Below are positions 26,746-34,366 of a DNA stretch of 64,000 nucleotides, one piece after another. The notes below the pieces were generated by a model. That model ran no database searches. It was given only the letters and a program-made list of their open reading frames with translations, and was not told the origin of the DNA. This DNA comes from Pseudomonas fluorescens (GTDB lineage Bacteria > Pseudomonadota > Gammaproteobacteria > Pseudomonadales > Pseudomonadaceae): positions 1 to 64,000 of the forward strand of contig NZ_CABVHU010000018.1 of the NCBI RefSeq assembly GCF_902497855.1, read 5' to 3'. The translations under genes were made by a program, and so were the position numbers. Each line of letters starts with the position of its first letter. Position 1 is the stretch's first letter.

Positions 26746-29274
26746 GTGTTGAAGAAAACCCTGTTCCAGTTGCACTGGTTTTTCGGCATCAGCGCCGGGC
26801 TGGTCCTGGCCCTGATGGGCATCACCGGGGCGACGGTATCGTTTCAGGATGAACTCCTGAGCGTGCTGAACCCGACTGTGCTGCAGGTCGAGAAGCAGGT
26901 CGCCGGCGTCCTGCCGCCCGCCGAACTGGTGGAAAAAATCGAAGGCGCCTCGGGCAAGAAAGTGGCGATGATCTGGGTCGAGACCGACAGCGGCAAAGCC
27001 GCCCGGGTGTCCTTTACCCCGCCACCGGGTGAGCGCCGCGGCGAGATGCGCTACTTCAACCCGTACACCGCCGAATTCATGGGCGATGCCGTCGGCCAGG
27101 ACTTCTTCGGCTTCATGCTGCAACTGCATCGTTTCCTGGCCATGGGCGATACCGGTCGGCAGATCACCGGCGCCTGTACGCTGATCCTGGTGTTCTTCTG
27201 CCTGTCCGGCCTCTACCTGCGGTGGCCGCGCCAGTGGAACAGCTGGCGTGCCTGGCTGACCCTCGACTGGAAGAAAAAAGGTCGCAGCTTCAATTGGGAC
27301 CTGCACTCGGTGGCGGGCACCTGGTGCCTGGTGTTTTATCTCCTGGCGGCGCTGACCGGGTTGTCCTGGTCTTATGAGTGGTACAGCAAGGGCCTGACCC
27401 GGTTGCTTTCCGATTCGCCGCAGAACGAGCGGGTTCGCGGCGGCCGTGGTCCTGCGCCAGCCGGCCCGGCGCCGACCGCCGACTACGCCGCGATGTGGAG
27501 CAGCATCTACAGCGCCGCCGGCCCGGCCTTGAGTGCCTACAACATTCGTATGCCGCCAGTGGCCGGGCAACCGGCAACCGTGTTCTATCTGTTGAACAGC
27601 TCGCCCCATGACCGGGCACTGAACCAGATCAGCCTCGATCCGGCCACCGGCATCGTCAAACGCCATGACCGCTACAGCGACAAGAGCCTCAAGGCGCAGT
27701 TGCTGACCAGCATCTACGCGCTGCACGTCGGCAGCTATTTCGGAATCGTCGGGCGGATCATCCTGACGCTCAGCGCGCTGACCATGCCGCTGTTTTTTGT
27801 CACGGGCTGGTTGCTGTACCTCGATCGTCGACGCAAGAAAAAGCAGATCAAGGATGCCCGCCAAGGCCTCGCACAATCAGACAGCAATACGCCGGCCTGG
27901 TTGATCGGCTTCGCCAGCCAGAGCGGGTTTGCCGAGCAATTGGCGTGGCAGACCGCCGGGCAATTGCAGGCCGCCGGCCTGCCGGTAAAGGTTCAGCCTC
28001 TGGCGGATGTCAGTGAGCAGGATCTGCGCGATTCCAGCAACGCACTGTTCGTGGTCAGCACTTTCGGCGACGGCGAAGCGCCGGACAGCGCCCGGGGCTT
28101 CGAACGCAAGGTACTGGGCCAGGCGCCGAGCCTGGAGCGCCTGAACTATGCGGTGCTCGGCCTCGGTGATCGGCAGTATCAGCACTTCTGCGGTTTCGCC
28201 CGACGCTTGCACACCTGGCTGGGCGAGCACGGCGGCAAGACCCTGTTCGCCCCGGTGGAAGTCGACAGCGGCGACCCCTACGCCTTGCGTCACTGGCAGC
28301 AGCAACTCGGCCTGGTGACCGGACAGGCGCCCGTGGACACCTGGCAAGCGCCCGGCTATGACCACTGGACCCTGGTTCGCCGGGACTTGCTCAACCCGGA
28401 CAGCAGCAGTTCGGGCGTGTACATGCTGGGCCTCGCCGCCCCTACCACCAGCAGCTGGTTGGCCGGTGACCTGGTGGAAGTACTGCCGCGCAATTGCCCG
28501 TGGGCGATCGAGCACTTCCTCGATGGCCTGGGCATCGACGGTCGAGCCACGGTGACGCTCGACGACCTGTCGCAACCGCTGGAGCAAGCCCTCGCCAGTC
28601 GACAGTTGCCCGAGAACCGGACCCATCTGGTCGGTCTGCACGCACAAGCGCTGGTGGACGCCTTGGTGCCGTTGGCCATGCGCGAGTACTCCATCGCCTC
28701 GATTGCCGCCGATGGCGTACTGGAACTGATCGTGCGCCAGGAACTGCACCCCGACGGCAGGCTCGGCATCGGCTCCGGCTGGCTGACCGAACACGTGCCG
28801 GTGGGCGGCACCATCAGCCTGCGGGTACGACGCAACAGCGGTTTTCATCTGCCGACCGAGCCGGTGCCGATGATTTTGCTGGGCAACGGTACCGGTCTCG
28901 CGGGGCTGCGCAGCTTGCTCAAGGCGCGGATTGCCGACGGGCAGCAGCGTCATTGGCTGTTGTTCGGCGAGCGCCATCGCGAGCACGATTACCTGTGCCG
29001 CGATGAGCTTGAAGAATGGCTGATTTCAGGTGATCTGGAGCGATTGGACCTGGCGTTCTCGCGGGATCAGGCCGAGAAGATCTACGTGCAGGATCGACTG
29101 CGCGAGTCAGCCGCAGAACTGAAAAAATGGCTGGCGGATGGCGCCGTCATTTACATCTGCGGCAGCTTGCAGGGGATGGCCTCAGGGGTGGACCACGTGC
29201 TCAATGAAGTGCTCGGAATCGAAGCGGTCGACCGCCTGATCGAAGAAGGCCGCTACCGCCGCGACGTTTACTGA
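26746..29274 (+). CDS. piuB: PepSY-domain membrane flavoreductase (PiuB-type iron reductase)
   Basis: This 842-residue fusion has an N-terminal PepSY_TM region (residues 1 to about 375) with helices near 8-30, 140-160, 190-215 and 335-360. A flavodoxin domain follows (about 385-535, GDGEAPDS near 440). A sulfite-reductase-like FAD/NADPH module ends in RYRRDVY. The layout suggests electrons pass from NADPH through FAD and FMN to reduce ferric siderophore at the inner membrane, which is inference from family. GTG 26746 is preferred because AAGGCGAG lies six bases upstream. The upstream frame to 26677 is not signal- or family-like. It follows piuA, as PA4513 does in PAO1 by memory. Confidence 0.85.
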   Translation: MLKKTLFQLHWFFGISAGLVLALMGITGATVSFQDELLSVLNPTVLQVEKQVAGVLPPAELVEKIEGASGKKVAMIWVETDSGKAARVSFTPPPGERRGEMRYFNPYTAEFMGDAVGQDFFGFMLQLHRFLAMGDTGRQITGACTLILVFFCLSGLYLRWPRQWNSWRAWLTLDWKKKGRSFNWDLHSVAGTWCLVFYLLAALTGLSWSYEWYSKGLTRLLSDSPQNERVRGGRGPAPAGPAPTADYAAMWSSIYSAAGPALSAYNIRMPPVAGQPATVFYLLNSSPHDRALNQISLDPATGIVKRHDRYSDKSLKAQLLTSIYALHVGSYFGIVGRIILTLSALTMPLFFVTGWLLYLDRRRKKKQIKDARQGLAQSDSNTPAWLIGFASQSGFAEQLAWQTAGQLQAAGLPVKVQPLADVSEQDLRDSSNALFVVSTFGDGEAPDSARGFERKVLGQAPSLERLNYAVLGLGDRQYQHFCGFARRLHTWLGEHGGKTLFAPVEVDSGDPYALRHWQQQLGLVTGQAPVDTWQAPGYDHWTLVRRDLLNPDSSSSGVYMLGLAAPTTSSWLAGDLVEVLPRNCPWAIEHFLDGLGIDGRATVTLDDLSQPLEQALASRQLPENRTHLVGLHAQALVDALVPLAMREYSIASIAADGVLELIVRQELHPDGRLGIGSGWLTEHVPVGGTISLRVRRNSGFHLPTEPVPMILLGNGTGLAGLRSLLKARIADGQQRHWLLFGERHREHDYLCRDELEEWLISGDLERLDLAFSRDQAEKIYVQDRLRESAAELKKWLADGAVIYICGSLQGMASGVDHVLNEVLGIEAVDRLIEEGRYRRDVY

Positions 29275-29293
29275 TAGAGCTGAATATTGGCTG

Positions 29294-29338
29294 GGTATCC
29301 TGGCGTCACATTAACAACAATGTGATGCCTGGATAACC
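29294..29338. repeat. Long imperfect inverted repeat between convergent genes
   Basis: GGTATCCTGGCGTCACATT and AATGTGATGCCTGGATAACC fold into a stem of about 19 bp with one bulge and few mismatches, around a six-base loop. It lies between the 3' ends of piuB and the lipoprotein gene. There is no T run on either strand, so a terminator function is not assured. Confidence 0.7.
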
Positions 29339-29362
29339 AACTGCTTGATTCGGGGCTCAACG

Positions 29363-29770
29363 TTACTGTGGCGACTCGCTTTCTGGATCACGCTTATTAA
29401 GCTTTGCTCGCGCCTTGATCTTGTCGATCTGCTGCTGACTGAGGCAGGTGACCTTAGAGCAGTTGTTGTTAAGGTCACACATTTGGTCGCAAGGGATGTC
29501 TTTATGGTCATCGATCAAACAGCGGTCTGCAGTACCGCTTCGATAAACGCCGTTGCCATCATTGTCCTTCCCTAAAAAAACACATAGAAAATGGCCGCCA
29601 CCGATGGGCGCGATATCGCAGTAATAAGCACCCACCATTCCCCATCCTCCGTTGCATAACCCTGCATCGGTTTGATTTTCATTTTTGCAAGCAGAAAGAA
29701 ACAGCGTGCACAATATCAAGGATATAACTGCCTTCCATGATGATCTTTGTTGTCCATTTATCAGTTTCAT
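29363..29770 (-). CDS. Cysteine-rich putative lipoprotein
   Basis: This 135-residue product has a signal peptide with a clean lipobox (FLSAC, cysteine near residue 28), so it should be acylated. Its residue after the lipid cysteine is lysine, compatible with outer-membrane sorting. The mature chain has eight further cysteines, some in pairs such as CDQMC and CSKVTC, pointing to a disulfide-stabilised fold. I recognise no family. The gene has lower G+C than its neighbours and a weak ribosome site. It stands alone, convergent with piuB, and may have been acquired. Confidence 0.6.
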   Translation of the reverse strand: MKLINGQQRSSWKAVISLILCTLFLSACKNENQTDAGLCNGGWGMVGAYYCDIAPIGGGHFLCVFLGKDNDGNGVYRSGTADRCLIDDHKDIPCDQMCDLNNNCSKVTCLSQQQIDKIKARAKLNKRDPESESPQ

Positions 29771-29962
29771 TGGTCTTTACTCGATTGGCGTTCAAGGTTT
29801 CAATCACCACCCTCTTAGCTTTCAATGAAAACAACCAAAAAACACCTGTAACAAATGACAGTTTATTATGCCGATTGGTTATAGCACGGCGCTTTATTCC
29901 TAATTAACGGCGAAGTTAAGCTGGGTAACGGATGGTAACCATGGAATGTCCAGCTGAGGCTA

Positions 29963-31504
29963 TTACATCGCCTGCAGCTGCTTCTCAAATACGCTCACCC
30001 CATCCAGATCCCGCAACACCACGCTCATCTCCCCCGTCTGCCCATCGATATTCACCTCGCCAAAAAACTGAAATCCGGCAAAGGGTGAAGCGTTCTGCAC
30101 CGGCGGTGCCTTTTCGAACACCACTTCAGGGCCAAAGGTTTTATCCAGTGGCTCCGGGCCGAAGCTCCCCGCATTCAGCGGACCGGCGACAAATTCCCAG
30201 AACGGCTCGAAGTCCTGGAATGCCGCGCGATCCGGGTGGTAGTGATGGGCCGCGCAGTAATGCACATCCGCCGTCAGCCAGACGTAATTGCGTACCTGCT
30301 GCGCTCGCAGGAAACCGAGCAATTGGGCGATCTCCAGTTCACGCCCCTGGGCCGGTCCCGGATCACCGTTGGCCACGGCTTCCCAGCGGGCCACCCCCGG
30401 GCTGACTTCACCGTCGGAGACACCCAGACCGATCGGCATGTCGGCGGCGATGACTTTCCACTGGGCACTAGAGCCTTTCAATTCGCGTTTGAGCCAGTCC
30501 AGTTGTTCACGTCCAAGGAAGGCTTTGGCGGTGCCGAGGTTGTCGTCGTTCGCCCCACGATAACTGCGCATGTCGAGAACGAACACATCGAGCAACGGGC
30601 CGTAGCCGAGCTTGCGATAAATCCGCCCACCGCCATCAGCGCCCTGCCATCGCATCGGCGCATAGTCGAGCCAGGCCTGGCGCCCGTGACTCACCAGACT
30701 GTGGATATCTTTGTTCGTGTAACGCCCATCCAGTTGCTTGCCCGGCGACCAGTTGTTCACCACTTCGTGGTCGTCCCACTGCCAGATCTGCGGCACCTCG
30801 GCGTTGAAGCGACGGATGTTTTCATCCATCAGGTTGTAGCGGTAATTGCCGCGGTAGTCATCGAGGGTCTGGGCGACTTTGCTTTTGGCTTCGCTGGTGA
30901 GATTGCGCCAAACGCGACCACTCTCCGTCATGAGCTGCGCCGGCACCGGGCCGTCCGCGTAGATGGTATCGCCGCTGTGGATAAAAAAGTCCGGCAGGCG
31001 CAAACGCATGGCTTCATAGATGCGCATGCCGCCGATGTCCGGATTGATGCCGAACCCCTGGCCTACGGTGTCGCCGCTCCAGACGAAGCGGATGTCGCGA
31101 CGGGCCTGGGGCACACTGCGCAGGTGGCCGAACCAGGGTTCGCTGGCGACTCCGCACCGGGCGTCTTCGAAAGACACCCGATAAAAAATCGCCTGGTCGG
31201 CGGGCAGTCCGCTGAGTTCGACCCGGGCGGTGAAGTCGGTGCGGACATCGGCCAAGGGCGAGACGAATCGACGGGGGTTGCTGAACAGGCTGCGGGTGTC
31301 CCACTCCACCACCATCCGCGCGGGACGGTCGCAGCGGCTCCAGACCATCGCCCGGTCACCCAGCAGGTCGCCGGATTGCACGCCATCGGTGAGTTGTGGA
31401 CGGTCCTTGACCGAGGCAATCACCGCCGGCGCCAGGCCCGGAAGCAGCAGGCCGGCGCCGACGGCTTGCATGACACGACGGCGACCGAGGTCGAATTCGC
31501 TCAT
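29963..31504 (-). CDS. PhoD-family alkaline phosphatase/phosphodiesterase, Tat-exported
   Basis: This 513-residue protein opens with a twin-arginine signal (GRRRVMQAVG near residues 7-16) before an AVIA cleavage region. The PhoD metallophosphoesterase domain follows, with the metal-ligand blocks WSGDT near 145, HSGDTIYADG near 177, QWDDHEV near 243 and TADVHYCAAHHYHP near 423. PhoD enzymes hydrolyse phosphate mono- and diesters outside the cytoplasm and are usually induced by phosphate starvation. No PHO box was identified upstream. The start has a strong AAGGGAGAA site. The related PAO1 protein EddA is a possible orthologue, but this is not certain. Confidence 0.88.
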   Translation of the reverse strand: MSEFDLGRRRVMQAVGAGLLLPGLAPAVIASVKDRPQLTDGVQSGDLLGDRAMVWSRCDRPARMVVEWDTRSLFSNPRRFVSPLADVRTDFTARVELSGLPADQAIFYRVSFEDARCGVASEPWFGHLRSVPQARRDIRFVWSGDTVGQGFGINPDIGGMRIYEAMRLRLPDFFIHSGDTIYADGPVPAQLMTESGRVWRNLTSEAKSKVAQTLDDYRGNYRYNLMDENIRRFNAEVPQIWQWDDHEVVNNWSPGKQLDGRYTNKDIHSLVSHGRQAWLDYAPMRWQGADGGGRIYRKLGYGPLLDVFVLDMRSYRGANDDNLGTAKAFLGREQLDWLKRELKGSSAQWKVIAADMPIGLGVSDGEVSPGVARWEAVANGDPGPAQGRELEIAQLLGFLRAQQVRNYVWLTADVHYCAAHHYHPDRAAFQDFEPFWEFVAGPLNAGSFGPEPLDKTFGPEVVFEKAPPVQNASPFAGFQFFGEVNIDGQTGEMSVVLRDLDGVSVFEKQLQAM

Positions 31505-31567
31505 GGGGTTCTCCCTTTAAAAGGAAAACTTAAGCACCTACGCATGACACTGGCGTGAAATGCGATC

Positions 31568-31661
31568 CCTGTAGGAGCTGGCTTGCCAGCGAAAGCGGTG
31601 TGTCAGGCGACATCAATATTGACTGTCCCGCCGCCTTCGCTGGCAAGCCAGCTCCTACAGG
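31568..31661. repeat. REPIN between the PhoD gene and fruA
   Basis: Arms of the CTGGCTTGCCAGC type (TAGGAGCTGGCTTGCCAGCGAA and its inverse) flank about 42 bases. It belongs to a different arm sub-type from most REPINs here and matches that at 182-284. Confidence 0.9.
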
Positions 31662-31673
31662 GGTGTGGAGAGG

Positions 31674-33413
31674 TTAGGCCTTGGCGGGCTCCAGCGCCAT
31701 CTCCACCACTTCCGGCCGCTTGAGCAGCGCATACGCCACTGCCGTCAGCAAACTCCCGGCCACAATCGCCAGCAGATACAACAAGGCATGATTGATCGCA
31801 TTCGGAATCGCCAGCACGAACAACCCACCGTGGGGCGCCATGAGTTTGCAGCCGAAATACATCGACAACGCTCCCGTCAGCGCACCACCGGCAATGCTCG
31901 CCGGGATCACCCGCAACGGGTCTTTCGCGGCAAACGGAATCGCGCCTTCGGAGATAAAGCACAGCCCCAACACCAACGCCGCTTTACCGGCCTCGCGTTC
32001 GGTCTGGGCGAACTTGCGCCGGGCGATGAACGTGGCGATACCGAGGCCGATCGGCGGCACCATGCCCGCGGCCATGGTCGCGGCCATCGGTGCATAACTC
32101 TGTGACGCCAGCAACCCCACCGAAAAGGCGTAAGCGGCCTTGTTGATCGGCCCGCCGAGGTCGACGCACATCATGCCGCCCAGCAACACACCGAGCAGGA
32201 TCGCGTTGGTGGTGCCCATGCTGTCGAGGAAGTGCGTGAGCCCGGTGAGCATCCCGGCGACCGGTTTGCCGACCACGTAGATCATCACCAGGCCGGTGAA
32301 CAGGCTCGCCAGCAACGGGATGATCAGGATCGGCTTCAGCGCTTCGAGACTTTGCGGCAAGCGCGCATAGCGATTGATCGCCTGCGCGGCGTAACCGGCG
32401 ATGAAGCCGGCAATGATCCCGCCGATGAACCCGGCGCCCAGGGTGCTGGCCAGCAGACCGCCGATCATCCCCGGCGCCAGGCCGGGACGGTCGGCGATCG
32501 AATAGGCGATATAACCCGCCAGCAACGGCACCATCAGCTTGAACGCGGTCTCGCCACCGATCTGCATCAGGGCGGCCGCGAGCGTGCCCTCCTCCTTGAA
32601 CGCGGTGATGCCGAACACGAACGACAAGGCGATCATCAGGCCGCCCGCCACCACCATCGGCAGCATGAACGACACCCCGGTCAGCAGGTGTTTATAAACG
32701 CCGGTTTTCTCTTGCTTGGCCGGGCCTTTACCGCCGGTGGCCGCCGTTTCCTGCTTGCCTTCGGCCAGCGCCTTGTTCAGCGTCGCTTCGGCTTGCTTGA
32801 GGGCAATGCCGGTGCCGCAACGGTAAATCTTCTTGCCGGCGAACCGCTCAGTGGCGACTTCGATGTCCGCCGCCAGCAACACCACATCGGCATCGGCAAT
32901 GGCATCAGCGCTCAACGGATTGCGCGCGCCGACCGAGCCCTGGGTTTCCACTTGCAGGTCGTAGCCCAGGCGCTTGGCGGCCTGCTGCAAGGCTTCGGCG
33001 GCCATGAAAGTATGCGCGACACCGGTCGGGCAGGCGGTCACTGCCACCAGGCGTGGTGCGTTTTTAACGACAGCAGCAGGCTCGGCGACCGCTTCGGGAG
33101 CGGCGTACACCTCGGCTTCTTCAGCGCCGCGGCGCAGCACGGCTTCGACATCCTGCAGGGCCTGGGCCGGCGTGCTCTGGAACACCCGCTTGCCGACGAA
33201 ACGCGACATGTCCACCGGCGCGCTGGTCACCAGCAGCAGCCACTCGGCGGCTTCGATCGTGGCCGCCGACAATTGACGTTCCGGATGCGCGGCATCGGCA
33301 ACTTCCACGCTGGTGCTCCAGCCCTGACGCTGGGCCGCGGCATCGAGCAACCGCGCGCACAGCACACTGGTGACCATGCCGTTCGGGCAGGCCGTAACAA
33401 TGGCTAACTTCAT
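31674..33413 (-). CDS. fruA: Fructose PTS permease EIIBC
   Basis: This 579-residue membrane component phosphorylates fructose to fructose 1-phosphate during import. The order is a degenerate N-terminal IIB' domain (TACPNGMVTS near 8-17), the functional IIB domain with the phospho-cysteine in TACPTGVAHTF near 125-135, and a IIC domain of about eight or nine helices from residue 240 on. A short charged linker (TGGKGPAKQEK) joins them. It lies 11 bases after fruK with a GAGGGA site. The IIA, HPr and EI functions are supplied by fruB. A REPIN lies just beyond its stop. Confidence 0.95.
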   Translation of the reverse strand: MKLAIVTACPNGMVTSVLCARLLDAAAQRQGWSTSVEVADAAHPERQLSAATIEAAEWLLLVTSAPVDMSRFVGKRVFQSTPAQALQDVEAVLRRGAEEAEVYAAPEAVAEPAAVVKNAPRLVAVTACPTGVAHTFMAAEALQQAAKRLGYDLQVETQGSVGARNPLSADAIADADVVLLAADIEVATERFAGKKIYRCGTGIALKQAEATLNKALAEGKQETAATGGKGPAKQEKTGVYKHLLTGVSFMLPMVVAGGLMIALSFVFGITAFKEEGTLAAALMQIGGETAFKLMVPLLAGYIAYSIADRPGLAPGMIGGLLASTLGAGFIGGIIAGFIAGYAAQAINRYARLPQSLEALKPILIIPLLASLFTGLVMIYVVGKPVAGMLTGLTHFLDSMGTTNAILLGVLLGGMMCVDLGGPINKAAYAFSVGLLASQSYAPMAATMAAGMVPPIGLGIATFIARRKFAQTEREAGKAALVLGLCFISEGAIPFAAKDPLRVIPASIAGGALTGALSMYFGCKLMAPHGGLFVLAIPNAINHALLYLLAIVAGSLLTAVAYALLKRPEVVEMALEPAKA

Positions 33414-33424
33414 GACAATCCCTC

Positions 33425-34366
33425 TTATTGTTCTGTCAGGGGGCGCATGCGCACACCCTGTTCGAGCCGCGCCAATTGCGCGACGTCGCCGATGCCGAAA
33501 CCGATCTGGGTGACCGCCATCGCGGCAATCGCCGTGGCGGTGCGCAGGGTCTGTTCAGGCGTGTCGGCGCTGAGCAGACCGTGAAGCATGCCGGCCAATA
33601 ACGAGTCGCCCGCCCCCACCGTGCTGACCACGCGGACCTTGGGCGGCGTGGCATGCATCGCCGAACCGACACTGAACCAGTTCACCCCGTCGGCACCGTG
33701 GGAGATCACTACGTGCTCGATGCCTCGAGCGTGCAAGCGGCTCGCGGCTTCGGCCTGGGCCGTGACCGAAACCACTTCGCAACCCAGCACGTCGGCCAGC
33801 TCTTCGGTGTTGGGCTTGATCAGCCACGGCGCGGCCTTGAGCCCGGCACGCAGGGCTTCACCACTGGAGTCCAGCGCCACGTTCAGCCCGAGGTTGTTCA
33901 ACCGCACAATCAACGCCTGCAGCCACTCGGGGCTGATGCCTTGGGGCAGACTGCCGGCCACGACAACCGCATCATGACCTGGAGCCAGTTGATCCAGTCG
34001 ATCGAGCAACGCCTGCTGCGCCGCTTCACTGACCAGGGGGCCGGGACCGTTGATGTCGGTAATGCGCCCATCGCTTTCCGCCAGTTTGATGTTGCTGCGG
34101 GTTTCGCCGGGGACGCGAATGAAGGCGTCGACAAAACCGCGCCTGGCGAACAGGGCTTCGAACGCCTGGGGATTGTCTTCGCCGAGGAAACCGCTGACCG
34201 TGAGCTGATGCCCGAGATCCGCCAGCACCTGCGCCACGTTCACACCCTTGCCGGCGGCGTGGGTGTGCATCTCGTCGCTGCGATTCACCTCGCCGGGTTC
34301 CAGGCGCGGCAACTGGACGGTGAGGTCCAGCGCCGGATTGAGGGTCAAGGTCAGGATCTTGGCCAT
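33425..34366 (-). CDS. fruK: 1-phosphofructokinase
   Basis: This 313-residue PfkB-family kinase converts fructose 1-phosphate to fructose 1,6-bisphosphate. The N-terminal LNPALDLTV block and the C-terminal catalytic motif GAGDSLLAGM (near residues 250-259, with the base aspartate D253) are present. The anion-hole glycines are intact. Its ATG overlaps the fruB stop by one base (TAATG), so translation is coupled. Length and order (fruB-fruK-fruA) are standard for pseudomonads, where fructose is the main PTS sugar. Confidence 0.96.
   Translation of the reverse strand: MAKILTLTLNPALDLTVQLPRLEPGEVNRSDEMHTHAAGKGVNVAQVLADLGHQLTVSGFLGEDNPQAFEALFARRGFVDAFIRVPGETRSNIKLAESDGRITDINGPGPLVSEAAQQALLDRLDQLAPGHDAVVVAGSLPQGISPEWLQALIVRLNNLGLNVALDSSGEALRAGLKAAPWLIKPNTEELADVLGCEVVSVTAQAEAASRLHARGIEHVVISHGADGVNWFSVGSAMHATPPKVRVVSTVGAGDSLLAGMLHGLLSADTPEQTLRTATAIAAMAVTQIGFGIGDVAQLARLEQGVRMRPLTEQ

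Noticed and set aside
26425..27876. Minus-strand frame spanning a REPIN and the start of piuB
   Set aside because: It crosses a REPIN and lies opposite piuB, with no start signal.
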